DNA of 5,441 nucleotides from Clostridia bacterium (GCA_017452565.1 JAFTMF010000195.1:1-5441); one strand, 5' to 3'; numbered from the stretch's first letter, positions 1 through 5,441 are shown. Translations and numbers: made by a program. The notes: generated from the letters alone by a model not told the origin.

Positions 1-805
1 AGACGGCACGCTTGTGAAGTCCAAAAAGGAGATCACCCCTGCCACCATTTCTGCCCTCTCCCGCTGGAGAGCGGCAGGCAACAACATCGCCATTGCCACC
101 GGTCGCCCCACTGCAGGAGTGCGGGAGGTTGCCCGTCACGCACGGATGGCAGAAGAGGGCGGCTACATCCTCTCCTACAACGGCGCCTGCATCACCGATG
201 CCGCTACCGGTGAGCGGGTCAGCGGCAAGTTCCTTGCCCCTTCCCTTGCCGCAGAGCTGGCCGCATACGTTGCCGCCTATCCGGAACTGGGCATCATCAG
301 CTACGAGGGGGACGTCGTGCTTTCTCTGAAGAAGCCTGACGAATATATCATCTTGGAAGCGGTGACCATCAACAAGATGGAGCTGCGCACTCAGCCCGAT
401 TTCGCCGAGCATATCACCTTCCCCGTACACAAATGTCTGATCACCGCCCGCCCCGAGGTTGCCGCCGTTCACCTTCCCGTTCTGCAGGAGCGATTCGGCG
501 ACCGCGCCGCCATCTTCCTCTCCGAGCCCTTCTTCATCGAGGTGATGCCTCACAACGTGGACAAGGCTACCTCGCTGGACGAGTTCGTGCCGGGGATCGG
601 ACTCACCCGTGAGGACGTGATCTGTGTGGGCGACGGCTTCAACGACGTTTCTATGATCCGCTGGGCAGGGATCGGCGTAGCAATGGCCAACGCCCGTCAG
701 CCGGTGAAGGAGGTTGCCGATCGCATCACCCTCTCCTGCGACGAGGACGGCGTTGCGGCACTCATCGACAATCTTCTCGCAGAAGAAGATTACCCAATCA
801 TATGA
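1..805 (+). CDS. Cof-type HAD-IIB family phosphatase, 5'-truncated by window edge
   Basis: This is a haloacid dehalogenase superfamily hydrolase of the Cof/IIB type, a cytosolic phosphatase usually acting on sugar phosphates or related small phosphoesters. The true start lies upstream: in-frame codons from base 2 read DGTL, the second half of HAD motif I (DxDGT), so the nucleophilic Asp is just outside the window. The GTG at 14 is therefore not the start. Motif II is the ATGRP segment with its Thr at 98-100. The catalytic Lys of motif III is at 563-565 (NVDKA). Motif IV, GDGFND, is at 629-646 and supplies the Mg2+-binding Asp residues. The stretch between motifs II and III fits a C2-type cap, which sets substrate choice. 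About 270 aa in all is normal for the family. The substrate cannot be told from sequence. The gene ends with TGA at 803-805; no convincing intrinsic terminator follows, only AT-rich sequence before the next promoter. Confidence 0.93.
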   Translation, partial: DGTLVKSKKEITPATISALSRWRAAGNNIAIATGRPTAGVREVARHARMAEEGGYILSYNGACITDAATGERVSGKFLAPSLAAELAAYVAAYPELGIISYEGDVVLSLKKPDEYIILEAVTINKMELRTQPDFAEHITFPVHKCLITARPEVAAVHLPVLQERFGDRAAIFLSEPFFIEVMPHNVDKATSLDEFVPGIGLTREDVICVGDGFNDVSMIRWAGIGVAMANARQPVKEVADRITLSCDEDGVAALIDNLLAEEDYPII

Positions 806-841
806 ATTCAATGAATTATTTGTAAATTTCATCATTTTCTC

Positions 842-870
842 TTGACAATTGAAATCAAATCGGCTATAAT
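842..870 (+). promoter_or_regulatory. Strong sigma-A promoter of the riboswitch-ATPase unit
   Basis: A consensus -35 TTGACA (842-847) and consensus -10 TATAAT (865-870) are separated by exactly 17 nt. Transcription should start near 876-878, precisely at the 5' strand of the closing helix of the leader structure. A perfect promoter suits a gene whose output is limited afterwards by transcription attenuation rather than at initiation. Confidence 0.9.
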
Positions 871-876
871 GGATTC

Positions 877-1009
877 TACATGAGGGAGTAATTCCGCGAT
901 TTCGGAGCATACAATCCGAACTTGTGAGGTAAGTCAACATTCGACGCAAGTCTGGTTTACCATAATGAATGAGACTCTTGTACGGCAACCCCGTGCAAGA
1001 GTCTTTTTT
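877..1009 (+). ncRNA. yybP-ykoY family (Mn2+) riboswitch leader with transcriptional expression platform
   Basis: The leader contains AGGGAGTA (883-890), matching the hallmark GGGGAGUA internal loop (L1) of the yybP-ykoY class. A later GTCAACA...GCAAG segment (933-950) lies where the partner loop would be expected. A fold can be drawn by hand. P1 is 877-884 with 975-982 (seven Watson-Crick pairs, one U-U mismatch). P2 is ATTC 891-894 with GAAT 967-970. One arm is TTCGGA 901-906 with TCCGAA 915-920, and another is GGTAA 928-932 with TTACC 957-961. P1 shares bases with the 5' arm of the terminator at 973-1003, so aptamer folding would prevent termination (an ON switch). The family is known to sense Mn2+ and to precede Mn exporters, including P-type ATPases, which matches the downstream gene. 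Family assignment is by motif recall and context; a covariance-model search was not possible. Confidence 0.8.
973..1009 (+). terminator. Riboswitch-controlled intrinsic terminator
   Basis: The arms GACTCTTGTACGG (973-985) and CCGTGCAAGAGTC (991-1003) pair over 13 positions, including one U-G wobble. They enclose a 5-nt loop and are followed directly by six T residues (1004-1009). It lies inside the 5' leader, 47 nt before the ATPase start codon, so it acts as an attenuator and not as the end of a gene. Its 5' arm overlaps the 3' strand of aptamer helix P1. Confidence 0.92.
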
Positions 1010-1056
1010 GTCGGAAAAATTTCCTCAAATCAGAAAAGATACGAAAGGGAGATTTT

Positions 1057-3729
1057 ATGAAAGAGTATCTTCACACTTCTGCGGAAGTGCTTGCCAAGGT
1101 AGAGAGCACCCAAAACGGTCTTTCTCAGGCAGAAGTCGCTTCCCGTCAGGAAAAATTCGGTAAAAACAAGCTGGCAGAGGGCAAGAAGGAATCCCTCATC
1201 CACCGCTTCTTCAAACAGCTGGTAGAGCCTATGACCATCATCCTGCTGGTGGCTGCAGCCATCGCCGCAGGTATGGAAATCTACAACGGTATGCAGCCCG
1301 GCGGTCATTGGGAGTTCCCCTTTGACGTTGTCATCATCCTCTCGGTTGTACTGATCAACGCGATTCTGGGCGTATTCCAGGAAAGCAAAGCAGAAAAAGC
1401 CATTGAAGCTCTGCAAGAGATTGCCGCCGCTACCTCCAAGGTCATCCGTGACGGCAAACAGCTCACCGTCCGCAGTGAGGATTTGGTAGTAGGCGATATC
1501 ATCGTGCTGGAAGCAGGCGACGCCGTTCCCGCAGACGCCCGCATCATCGAGTGCGCTTCTATGAAGATCGAGGAAGCTGCCCTCACCGGCGAATCTGTTC
1601 CCGTTGACAAGAAGGAAGAAGCCCTCAAGGCCGGCGAGAGCGGAGACGTTCCCCTGGGCGACCGTAAGAATATGGTCTTTATGGGCTCCACCGTGGTATA
1701 CGGCCGCGGTAAGGCAGTAGTTACCGCTATCGGTATGGACACCGAAATGGGTAAGATCGCAGACGCTCTGGCACTGGCGGAAGAGGGCAAGACTCCTCTG
1801 CAGATCAAGCTGGCTGGTCTGTCCAAGGTACTGACCTATCTGGTTATCGGCATCTGTATCGTGGTATTCGGCATCAACGTTGCACGTTCCCTCATCACCG
1901 GCTCAGGCTTCAGTTTCGCTGTTGCGATGGACTTCTTTATGGTTGCCATCTCCTTGGCAGTTGCCGCAATCCCCGAAGGTTTGGCTACCGTTGTTACCAT
2001 CGTACTTTCCATCGGCGTTACCAATATGTCCAAGCAGAACGCCATCATCCGTAAGCTCACCGCAGTAGAGACTCTGGGTTGTACTCAGATCATCTGCTCC
2101 GACAAGACCGGTACCCTCACTCAGAACAAGATGACCGTAGTCGAGCACTACGGCGAGGACGAGGCAATGCTGGCTACCGCAATGTCTATGTGCTCCGACG
2201 CTGAGTTCGACACCGAGGCAGGAACCGCCATCGGTGAGCCCACCGAGTGTGCGCTGGTTAACTACGCAGAGAAACTGAATCTGTCCAAGAACACTCAGAA
2301 GAACGAGTACGTCCGCATCGGCGAGGTTCCCTTCGACTCTGTTCGTAAGATGATGACCACCGTCCACAAGACTGCTGACGGCTCTCTGATTCAGTTCACC
2401 AAGGGTGCGCCCGACGAAGTTCTGAAGTGCTGCACCAAGGCGCTCATCGGCGGCAAAGAGGTTGCTATGACCGACGCCATCCGCGGCGAGATTATGGCCG
2501 CCAACAAGAATATGGCAGACCGTGCACTCCGTGTACTGGCTGCATCCAAGAAGACCCTTTCTGCTGAGCCCTCCGTATACGAGGCTGAGGCAGTAGAAAA
2601 CGATCTCTGCTTCGTAGGCCTGACCGGTATGATCGACCCCGTTCGTCCCGAGGTAAAGCCCGCAATCGATCAGTGCCGCTCTGCAGGCATCCGTCCCATT
2701 ATGATCACCGGTGACCACCGTGACACCGCAGTTGCTATCGCAATGCAGCTGGGCATCATCGACAGCCCCGATCAGGCAATTACCGGCACCGATCTGGACG
2801 CTATCTCCGACGAAGAGTTCGCTACCTCCGTACAGAACTACTCCGTTTACGCTCGTGTACAGCCCGAGCACAAGACCCGTATCGTCAACGCTTGGCGCAA
2901 GCTGGGCAAGGTTACCGCAATGACCGGCGACGGCGTTAACGACGCTCCCTCCATCAAGAACGCCGACATCGGCGTAGGTATGGGCATCACCGGTACCGAC
3001 GTTACCAAGAACGTTGCCGATATGATCCTTGCAGACGACAACTTCGCTACCATCGTATCCGCCGCAGGCGAAGGCCGCCGCATTTACGATAACATCCGCA
3101 AGGCAATCCAGTTCCTGCTGGCTTCCAACCTCTCCGAGGTTCTGTCCATCTTCTTCGCAACCCTCATCGGCTTCACCATCTTCCAGCCCGTACAGCTGCT
3201 GTGGATCAACCTGATCACCGACTGCTTCCCTGCTTTGGCTCTGGGTATGGAAAAGCCCGAGGCTGACGTAATGAAACGCAAGCCCCGTGACGCCAAGGAA
3301 GGCATCTTCTCCGACGGTCTGGGCGTAGCGGTGGTATATCAGGGTCTGCTGGTTACCATCATCACTCTGGCATCCTACTTCGTAGGTCACTATATCGAGC
3401 ACGGCAACTTCGACGTTGGCACCTCCAGCATCCACGGCACCACCATGGCCTTCCTGACGCTGGCTATGTGTGAGGTCTTCCACTCCTTCAATATGCGCTC
3501 TCTCCACGGTTCTATCTTCGCAATAAAGGGGCAGAACTGGTGGCTCTGGGGTGCAGGCCTGCTCTCTCTGCTCCTCACCTCCGTGGTTGTACTCATTCCT
3601 CCCGTTGCAAACGTGTTCAGCATGGTTGCCATCGGCTGGCAGGAGTACCTGATCGCTATGGCTCTGGGCTTTGCAATCATTCCTTTGGTCGAGATCGTCA
3701 AGCTGGTTCAGAGACTCATCAAGAAGTAA
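1057..3729 (+). CDS. P2A-type cation-transporting ATPase (Ca2+/Mn2+ exporter-like)
   Basis: This is an 890-aa integral membrane pump that couples ATP hydrolysis to export of divalent cations; full length for SERCA/PMCA-like bacterial ATPases. The order is: N-terminal cation-ATPase domain (about 3-55), M1-M2 (about 57-107), actuator domain with TGES at 177-180, M3-M4 (about 256-318) with PEGL at 306-309, phosphorylation site DKTGT with Asp349, nucleotide domain with KGAPD at 449-453, hinge TGD at 551-553 and TGDGVNDAP at 623-631, then M5-M10 (about 684-885). Ion ligands known from SERCA are all present: Glu307 in M4, Asn691 and Glu694 in M5, Asn718, Thr721 and Asp722 in M6, and Glu806 in M8. 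The start is set by AAGGGAG (1045-1051), 5 nt before ATG. The leader riboswitch points to Mn2+ as a physiological substrate, with Ca2+ the alternative; that choice is inference. Codon use is strongly biased, consistent with good expression. Confidence 0.95.
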   Translation: MKEYLHTSAEVLAKVESTQNGLSQAEVASRQEKFGKNKLAEGKKESLIHRFFKQLVEPMTIILLVAAAIAAGMEIYNGMQPGGHWEFPFDVVIILSVVLINAILGVFQESKAEKAIEALQEIAAATSKVIRDGKQLTVRSEDLVVGDIIVLEAGDAVPADARIIECASMKIEEAALTGESVPVDKKEEALKAGESGDVPLGDRKNMVFMGSTVVYGRGKAVVTAIGMDTEMGKIADALALAEEGKTPLQIKLAGLSKVLTYLVIGICIVVFGINVARSLITGSGFSFAVAMDFFMVAISLAVAAIPEGLATVVTIVLSIGVTNMSKQNAIIRKLTAVETLGCTQIICSDKTGTLTQNKMTVVEHYGEDEAMLATAMSMCSDAEFDTEAGTAIGEPTECALVNYAEKLNLSKNTQKNEYVRIGEVPFDSVRKMMTTVHKTADGSLIQFTKGAPDEVLKCCTKALIGGKEVAMTDAIRGEIMAANKNMADRALRVLAASKKTLSAEPSVYEAEAVENDLCFVGLTGMIDPVRPEVKPAIDQCRSAGIRPIMITGDHRDTAVAIAMQLGIIDSPDQAITGTDLDAISDEEFATSVQNYSVYARVQPEHKTRIVNAWRKLGKVTAMTGDGVNDAPSIKNADIGVGMGITGTDVTKNVADMILADDNFATIVSAAGEGRRIYDNIRKAIQFLLASNLSEVLSIFFATLIGFTIFQPVQLLWINLITDCFPALALGMEKPEADVMKRKPRDAKEGIFSDGLGVAVVYQGLLVTIITLASYFVGHYIEHGNFDVGTSSIHGTTMAFLTLAMCEVFHSFNMRSLHGSIFAIKGQNWWLWGAGLLSLLLTSVVVLIPPVANVFSMVAIGWQEYLIAMALGFAIIPLVEIVKLVQRLIKK

Positions 3730-3748
3730 GCTATCCCAATACAATCGC

Positions 3749-3781
3749 AACAGCGCCGCAAGTCATTGCGGCGCTGTTTTT
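3749..3781 (+). terminator. Intrinsic terminator of the ATPase gene
   Basis: A perfect GC-rich stem of 11 bp (3751-3761 with 3766-3776), extendable by two A-T pairs, closes on the loop GTCA and is followed by five T residues. It begins about 20 nt after the ATPase stop codon and separates the ATPase from the next promoter. Confidence 0.93.
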
Positions 3782-3802
3782 GTGCAATTTTGCGAAATAC
3801 TA

Positions 3803-3831
3803 TTGCAATCTGCGGAACTTTATGGTATACT
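3803..3831 (+). promoter_or_regulatory. Promoter of the oxidoreductase gene (extended -10)
   Basis: The -35 is TTGCAA (3803-3808) and the -10 is TATACT (3826-3831), with a 17-nt spacer. A TG dinucleotide at 3823-3824 one base before the -10 gives an extended -10 element. The predicted start is near 3838, leaving a leader of about 45 nt that has a small 5-bp hairpin (3844-3848 with 3854-3858) before the ribosome binding site. The -35 lies within ATTGCAAT, a perfect palindrome that recurs at the promoter at 5091. Confidence 0.8.
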
Positions 3832-3866
3832 ATGCTCAACAGTTGCTGCAAGACAGCATTCCATAC

Positions 3867-3873
3867 AGGAGGA
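3867..3873 (+). promoter_or_regulatory. Ribosome binding site fixing the oxidoreductase start
   Basis: AGGAGGA lies with its AGGAGG core 9 nt before the ATG at 3882. The reading frame is open much further upstream, through the ATPase 3' end and its terminator, so this site together with the promoter and the GIIGCGGIA motif just after the ATG decides the start. Confidence 0.9.
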
Positions 3874-3881
3874 ATTACAAT

Positions 3882-4967
3882 ATGGCAAAACTCAGAATCG
3901 GTATCATCGGTTGCGGCGGCATTGCAAACGGCAAGCATATGCCCTCCCTAAAGAAGCTCTCGGACAAGGCGGAGATGGTTGCATTCTGCGACATCATCAT
4001 CGAGCGCGCCGAGGAGGCAAAGAAGAACTACGGCACCCCCGATGCCAAGGTTTACGCTGACTACAAGGAGTTGCTGGCCGATCCCACCATCGACGTGGTA
4101 CACGTCTGCACCCCCAACCGCTCCCACAGCTTTATCTCGGTAGATGCAATGGAAGCAGGCAAGCACGTTATGTGTGAAAAGCCTATGGCCATCAACTCCG
4201 CTGAGGCAAAGAAAATGCTGGAGGCGTCCAAGCGCACCGGCAAGAAGCTGACCATCGGCTATCAGAGCCGTCAGCGCACCGACTCTCTGTTTATGAAGCA
4301 GGAAGCCGAAGCAGGCACCTTTGGTGAGATCTATTACGCTAAGGCTACCGCCATCCGTCGCAGAGCCGTTCCCACTTGGGGCGTGTTCCTCAACGAATAC
4401 GAACAGGGCGGCGGTCCTCTGATTGACATTGGCACCCACGCACTGGACCTGACGCTGTGGATGATGGACAACTACAAGCCTAAATACTGCGTTGGTACTG
4501 CATACCACAAGCTGAACAAAGACACCGATCAGGGCAACGCTTGGGGCAAATGGGATCCCGAGAAGTTCACCGTGGAAGACTCCGCATTCGGCTTCATCGT
4601 GATGGAAAACGGTGCGACCATCGTGCTGGAATCTGCTTGGGCGTTGAATTCTCTGGACGTGCGTGAAGCGGTTACCACCGTTTGCGGCACCAAGGCCGGC
4701 GCTGATATGAACGGCGGTCTGCGCATCAACGGCGTTCGCAACAACGTACAGTATATCACCGATTACGCTGTCAACGGCGGCTCCGCAGCTGCATTCTACG
4801 ACGGCGAAGGCGGCGAAGATCCCTCCGCAAGAGAAGCCCGTCTCTGGATCGACGCTGTCATCAACGACACCGAGCCCTTCGTAAAGCCCGAGCAGGCACT
4901 GGTAGTCACCCAGATCCTGGAAGGCATCTACGAATCCGCTAAGTCCGGCGATATTTATAAGTTTTAA
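3882..4967 (+). CDS. Gfo/Idh/MocA family NAD(P)-dependent oxidoreductase
   Basis: This 361-aa cytosolic enzyme belongs to the family of sugar, inositol and related polyol dehydrogenases that use NAD(P). The N-terminal Rossmann fold opens with GIIGCGGIA (about residues 7-15), the dinucleotide-binding glycine motif. The CEKPMA segment holds the family EKP motif (Glu99, Lys100, Pro101), with the Lys expected to be catalytic. The C-terminal alpha/beta domain has GGGPLIDIGTHALD (176-189), where His186 is the usual catalytic His and Asp182 is nearby. Length is typical. The start at ATG 3882 has a good AGGAGG and its own promoter; an apparent in-frame extension to 3540 lies across the terminator and is not coding. 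The gene is monocistronic, flanked by terminators, so context gives no clue to substrate. A sugar or inositol-type alcohol is likely by family; a specific reaction cannot be assigned. Confidence 0.93.
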   Translation: MAKLRIGIIGCGGIANGKHMPSLKKLSDKAEMVAFCDIIIERAEEAKKNYGTPDAKVYADYKELLADPTIDVVHVCTPNRSHSFISVDAMEAGKHVMCEKPMAINSAEAKKMLEASKRTGKKLTIGYQSRQRTDSLFMKQEAEAGTFGEIYYAKATAIRRRAVPTWGVFLNEYEQGGGPLIDIGTHALDLTLWMMDNYKPKYCVGTAYHKLNKDTDQGNAWGKWDPEKFTVEDSAFGFIVMENGATIVLESAWALNSLDVREAVTTVCGTKAGADMNGGLRINGVRNNVQYITDYAVNGGSAAAFYDGEGGEDPSAREARLWIDAVINDTEPFVKPEQALVVTQILEGIYESAKSGDIYKF

Positions 4968-4979
4968 TGCCTCCGGCGG

Positions 4980-5003
4980 CCCGCTTTCTTGAAAGAAAGC
5001 GGG
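4980..5003 (+). repeat. Perfect hairpin after the oxidoreductase gene, no T tract
   Basis: CCCGCTTTCT (4980-4989) and AGAAAGCGGG (4994-5003) form a 10-bp perfect stem with loop TGAA, starting 12 nt after the stop codon. It is not followed by a T tract, so it is unlikely to terminate alone. It may protect the mRNA 3' end or be a dispersed intergenic palindrome. The bases just before it (4967-4977, ATGCCTCCGGC) recur exactly at 5266-5276. Confidence 0.7.
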
Positions 5004-5020
5004 GCAAAGAACTTCACTAA

Positions 5021-5053
5021 AGCCCCGCAATTGCTTGCGGGGCTGATTTGTTA
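5021..5053 (+). terminator. Likely intrinsic terminator of the oxidoreductase gene
   Basis: AGCCCCGCAA (5021-5030) and TTGCGGGGCT (5035-5044) form a perfect 10-bp GC-rich stem with loop TTGC. The following tract GATTTGTT is T-rich but interrupted, so termination may be less efficient than at 3749-3781. Confidence 0.75.
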
Positions 5054-5090
5054 CTGTGAAAATTGTCGAGAAATTTATGGGGCAAAAGTA

Positions 5091-5119
5091 TTGCAATTTG
5101 GGTTTGATCGTGCTATAAT
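5091..5119 (+). promoter_or_regulatory. Promoter upstream of the hairpin cluster and tRNA-Gly
   Basis: TTGCAA (5091-5096) and a consensus TATAAT (5114-5119) are 17 nt apart. The predicted start near 5125-5127 leaves about 160 nt before the tRNA. No other convincing promoter lies closer to the tRNA, so this is its probable source, giving a long structured precursor. An independent small RNA starting here is also possible. Confidence 0.75.
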
Positions 5120-5170
5120 ATGGAAGTAGCAGTCAGCCGCTTTTGGACTTCTGCTAAACGAACATAATAC

Positions 5171-5282
5171 CAAATTCGCGGAGCGAATTTGCGCAGATAG
5201 CCTATTTTCAAATTTGCAATATCCAAACACTCTATAATGAAATCCGCTTTGCGGATTTCACGTCGATGCCTCCGGCATCGAC
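5171..5282 (+). repeat. Three perfect tight-looped hairpins upstream of the tRNA
   Basis: Three inverted repeats with 3-nt spacers occur in a row. The first is CAAATTCGC (5171-5179) with GCGAATTTG (5183-5191). The second is TGAAATCCGC (5238-5247) with GCGGATTTCA (5251-5260). The third is GTCGATGCC (5262-5270) with GGCATCGAC (5274-5282). The stems are 9-10 bp without mismatch, and the last ends 3 nt before the tRNA. None has a T tract. The wider stretch 4968-5285 holds no supported protein gene. The elements may be dispersed clostridial intergenic palindromes or processing structures of the tRNA precursor; their function is unknown. Confidence 0.75.
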
Positions 5283-5285
5283 TAT

Positions 5286-5359
5286 GCAGGCGTAGCTCAA
5301 TGGCAGAGCGCTCGCTTCCCAAGCCAGACACGCGGGTTCGATTCCCGTCGCCTGCTCCA
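5286..5359 (+). tRNA. tRNA-Gly (anticodon CCC), CCA encoded
   Basis: A full cloverleaf can be drawn. The acceptor stem GCAGGCG (5286-5292) pairs with CGCCTGC (5349-5355). The D arm is GCTC/GAGC around loop AATGGCA (5295-5309). The anticodon arm is CTCGC (5311-5315), loop TTCCCAA (5316-5322) with anticodon CCC at 5318-5320, then GCCAG (5323-5327). The T arm is GCGGG/CCCGT around TTCGATT (5332-5348), with a terminal G-U pair. The discriminator U (5356), normal for bacterial tRNA-Gly, and an encoded CCA (5357-5359) follow. The tRNA reads GGG glycine codons. The anticodon stem has a C-C mismatch (C5313 against C5325, positions 29-41); every other stem is intact. It may be functional or beginning to decay. 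Confidence 0.93.
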
Positions 5360-5393
5360 ATAAAAAAGAACCCGTAGGGTTCTTTTTTATTGG
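5357..5393 (+). terminator. Bidirectional terminator after tRNA-Gly
   Basis: A perfect inverted repeat pairs 5357-5373 with 5377-5393 around the 3-nt loop GTA, and can be extended by two further pairs into 5355-5356 and 5394-5395. The core GAACCC/GGGTTC is flanked by six A residues on the left and six T residues on the right, so it can terminate transcription from either side. Its left arm includes the tRNA CCA, so termination and 3' maturation overlap. Confidence 0.88.
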
Positions 5394-5441
5394 AGATAGA
5401 TTTGGAGGGAATCGAACCCATGCGATCTCCCGTCGCCTGCT
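5394..5441. other. tRNA-derived fragments: inverted T-arm copy and duplicate tRNA 3' end
   Basis: GGGAATCGAACCC (5407-5419) is the reverse complement of the T-arm core of the tRNA (5334-5346). TCCCGTCGCCTGCT (5428-5441) repeats exactly the tRNA 3' end at 5343-5356 and runs into the window edge. GGAGAT (5392-5397) pairs with ATCTCC (5425-5430), enclosing the inverted T-arm. No complete second cloverleaf can be drawn on either strand within the window. This could be the remnant of a tRNA-targeted integration or rearrangement, or a degraded tRNA cluster; the sequence beyond the edge is needed to tell. Confidence 0.6.

Noticed and set aside
14..805. HAD phosphatase starting at GTG 14
   Set aside because: In-frame codons before it encode DGTL of motif I, so the gene continues upstream of the window.
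806..841. Terminator for the HAD gene
   Set aside because: Only weak AT-rich complementarity is present, with no stable stem followed by a T tract.
877..982. M-box (Mg2+) or NiCo riboswitch
   Set aside because: The AGGGAGTA loop, helix arrangement and exporter context fit yybP-ykoY better; I saw none of the motifs I associate with the other two classes.
969..1163. 64-codon frame within the leader and ATPase 5' end
   Set aside because: No ribosome binding site; it overlaps the terminator hairpin and the real ATPase start in another frame.
1903..3750. 615-codon open frame on the minus strand
   Set aside because: It is the antisense of the ATPase gene, kept open by codon bias; composition is not protein-like and no domain is visible.
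3540..3881. N-terminal extension of the oxidoreductase to 3540
   Set aside because: It runs in another frame over the ATPase 3' end, then through a terminator and promoter; the Rossmann motif, AGGAGG and ATG at 3882 define the start.
3948..5096. 382-codon minus-strand open frame
   Set aside because: Antisense shadow of the oxidoreductase with no recognisable motif.
5233..5238. Second TATAAT as a tRNA-proximal promoter
   Set aside because: No acceptable -35 at 15-19 nt spacing; the nearest TTGCAA (5214-5219) is only 13 nt away, and the site abuts a hairpin.
5113..5421. 102-codon minus-strand open frame containing GNRTRVSGLGSERS
   Set aside because: This segment is the translated antisense of the tRNA-Gly; spurious protein calls antisense to tRNAs are well known.

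Overview
The window looks like a chromosomal segment from a moderately GC-rich Bacillota, most likely Clostridia/Oscillospiraceae-like. The evidence is sigma-A style promoters with 17-nt spacers, strong AGGAGG ribosome binding sites, short GC-rich intrinsic terminators with T tracts, a tRNA with an encoded CCA end, and protein sequences typical of gut clostridia. The taxonomic call is inference from style, not from a marker gene. All genes lie on the + strand.

Layout: (1) 1-805 is the 3' part of a Cof-type HAD phosphatase cut by the left edge. (2) 842-1009 is a strong promoter followed by a leader that reads as a yybP-ykoY (Mn2+) riboswitch with a transcription terminator. (3) 1057-3729 is a complete 890-aa P2A-type cation-transporting ATPase, closed by a terminator at 3749-3781. 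(4) 3803-4967 is a monocistronic unit with its own promoter, encoding a 361-aa Gfo/Idh/MocA family NAD(P)-dependent oxidoreductase and ending in hairpins at 4980-5053. (5) 5054-5285 is non-coding, with a good promoter (5091-5119) and three perfect, tight-looped hairpins. (6) 5286-5359 is a tRNA-Gly(CCC) with one mismatch in the anticodon stem, followed by a bidirectional terminator. (7) 5394-5441 carries a partial duplicate of the tRNA 3' end and an inverted copy of its T-arm, running off the right edge.

The best-supported regulatory story is the riboswitch-ATPase pair. The leader's closing helix (877-884 with 975-982) uses the same bases as the 5' arm of the terminator (973-985), so the two folds exclude each other. 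If the aptamer binds Mn2+ as its family does, ion excess would permit read-through into an ATPase that keeps the complete set of SERCA-like ion ligands. This suggests a Mn2+/Ca2+ efflux pump switched on by its substrate. The HAD gene, the oxidoreductase and the tRNA appear to be separate transcription units, with no evident functional link to the pump. I found no wholly new system; the most unexplained part is the tRNA-associated repeat region at the right end.
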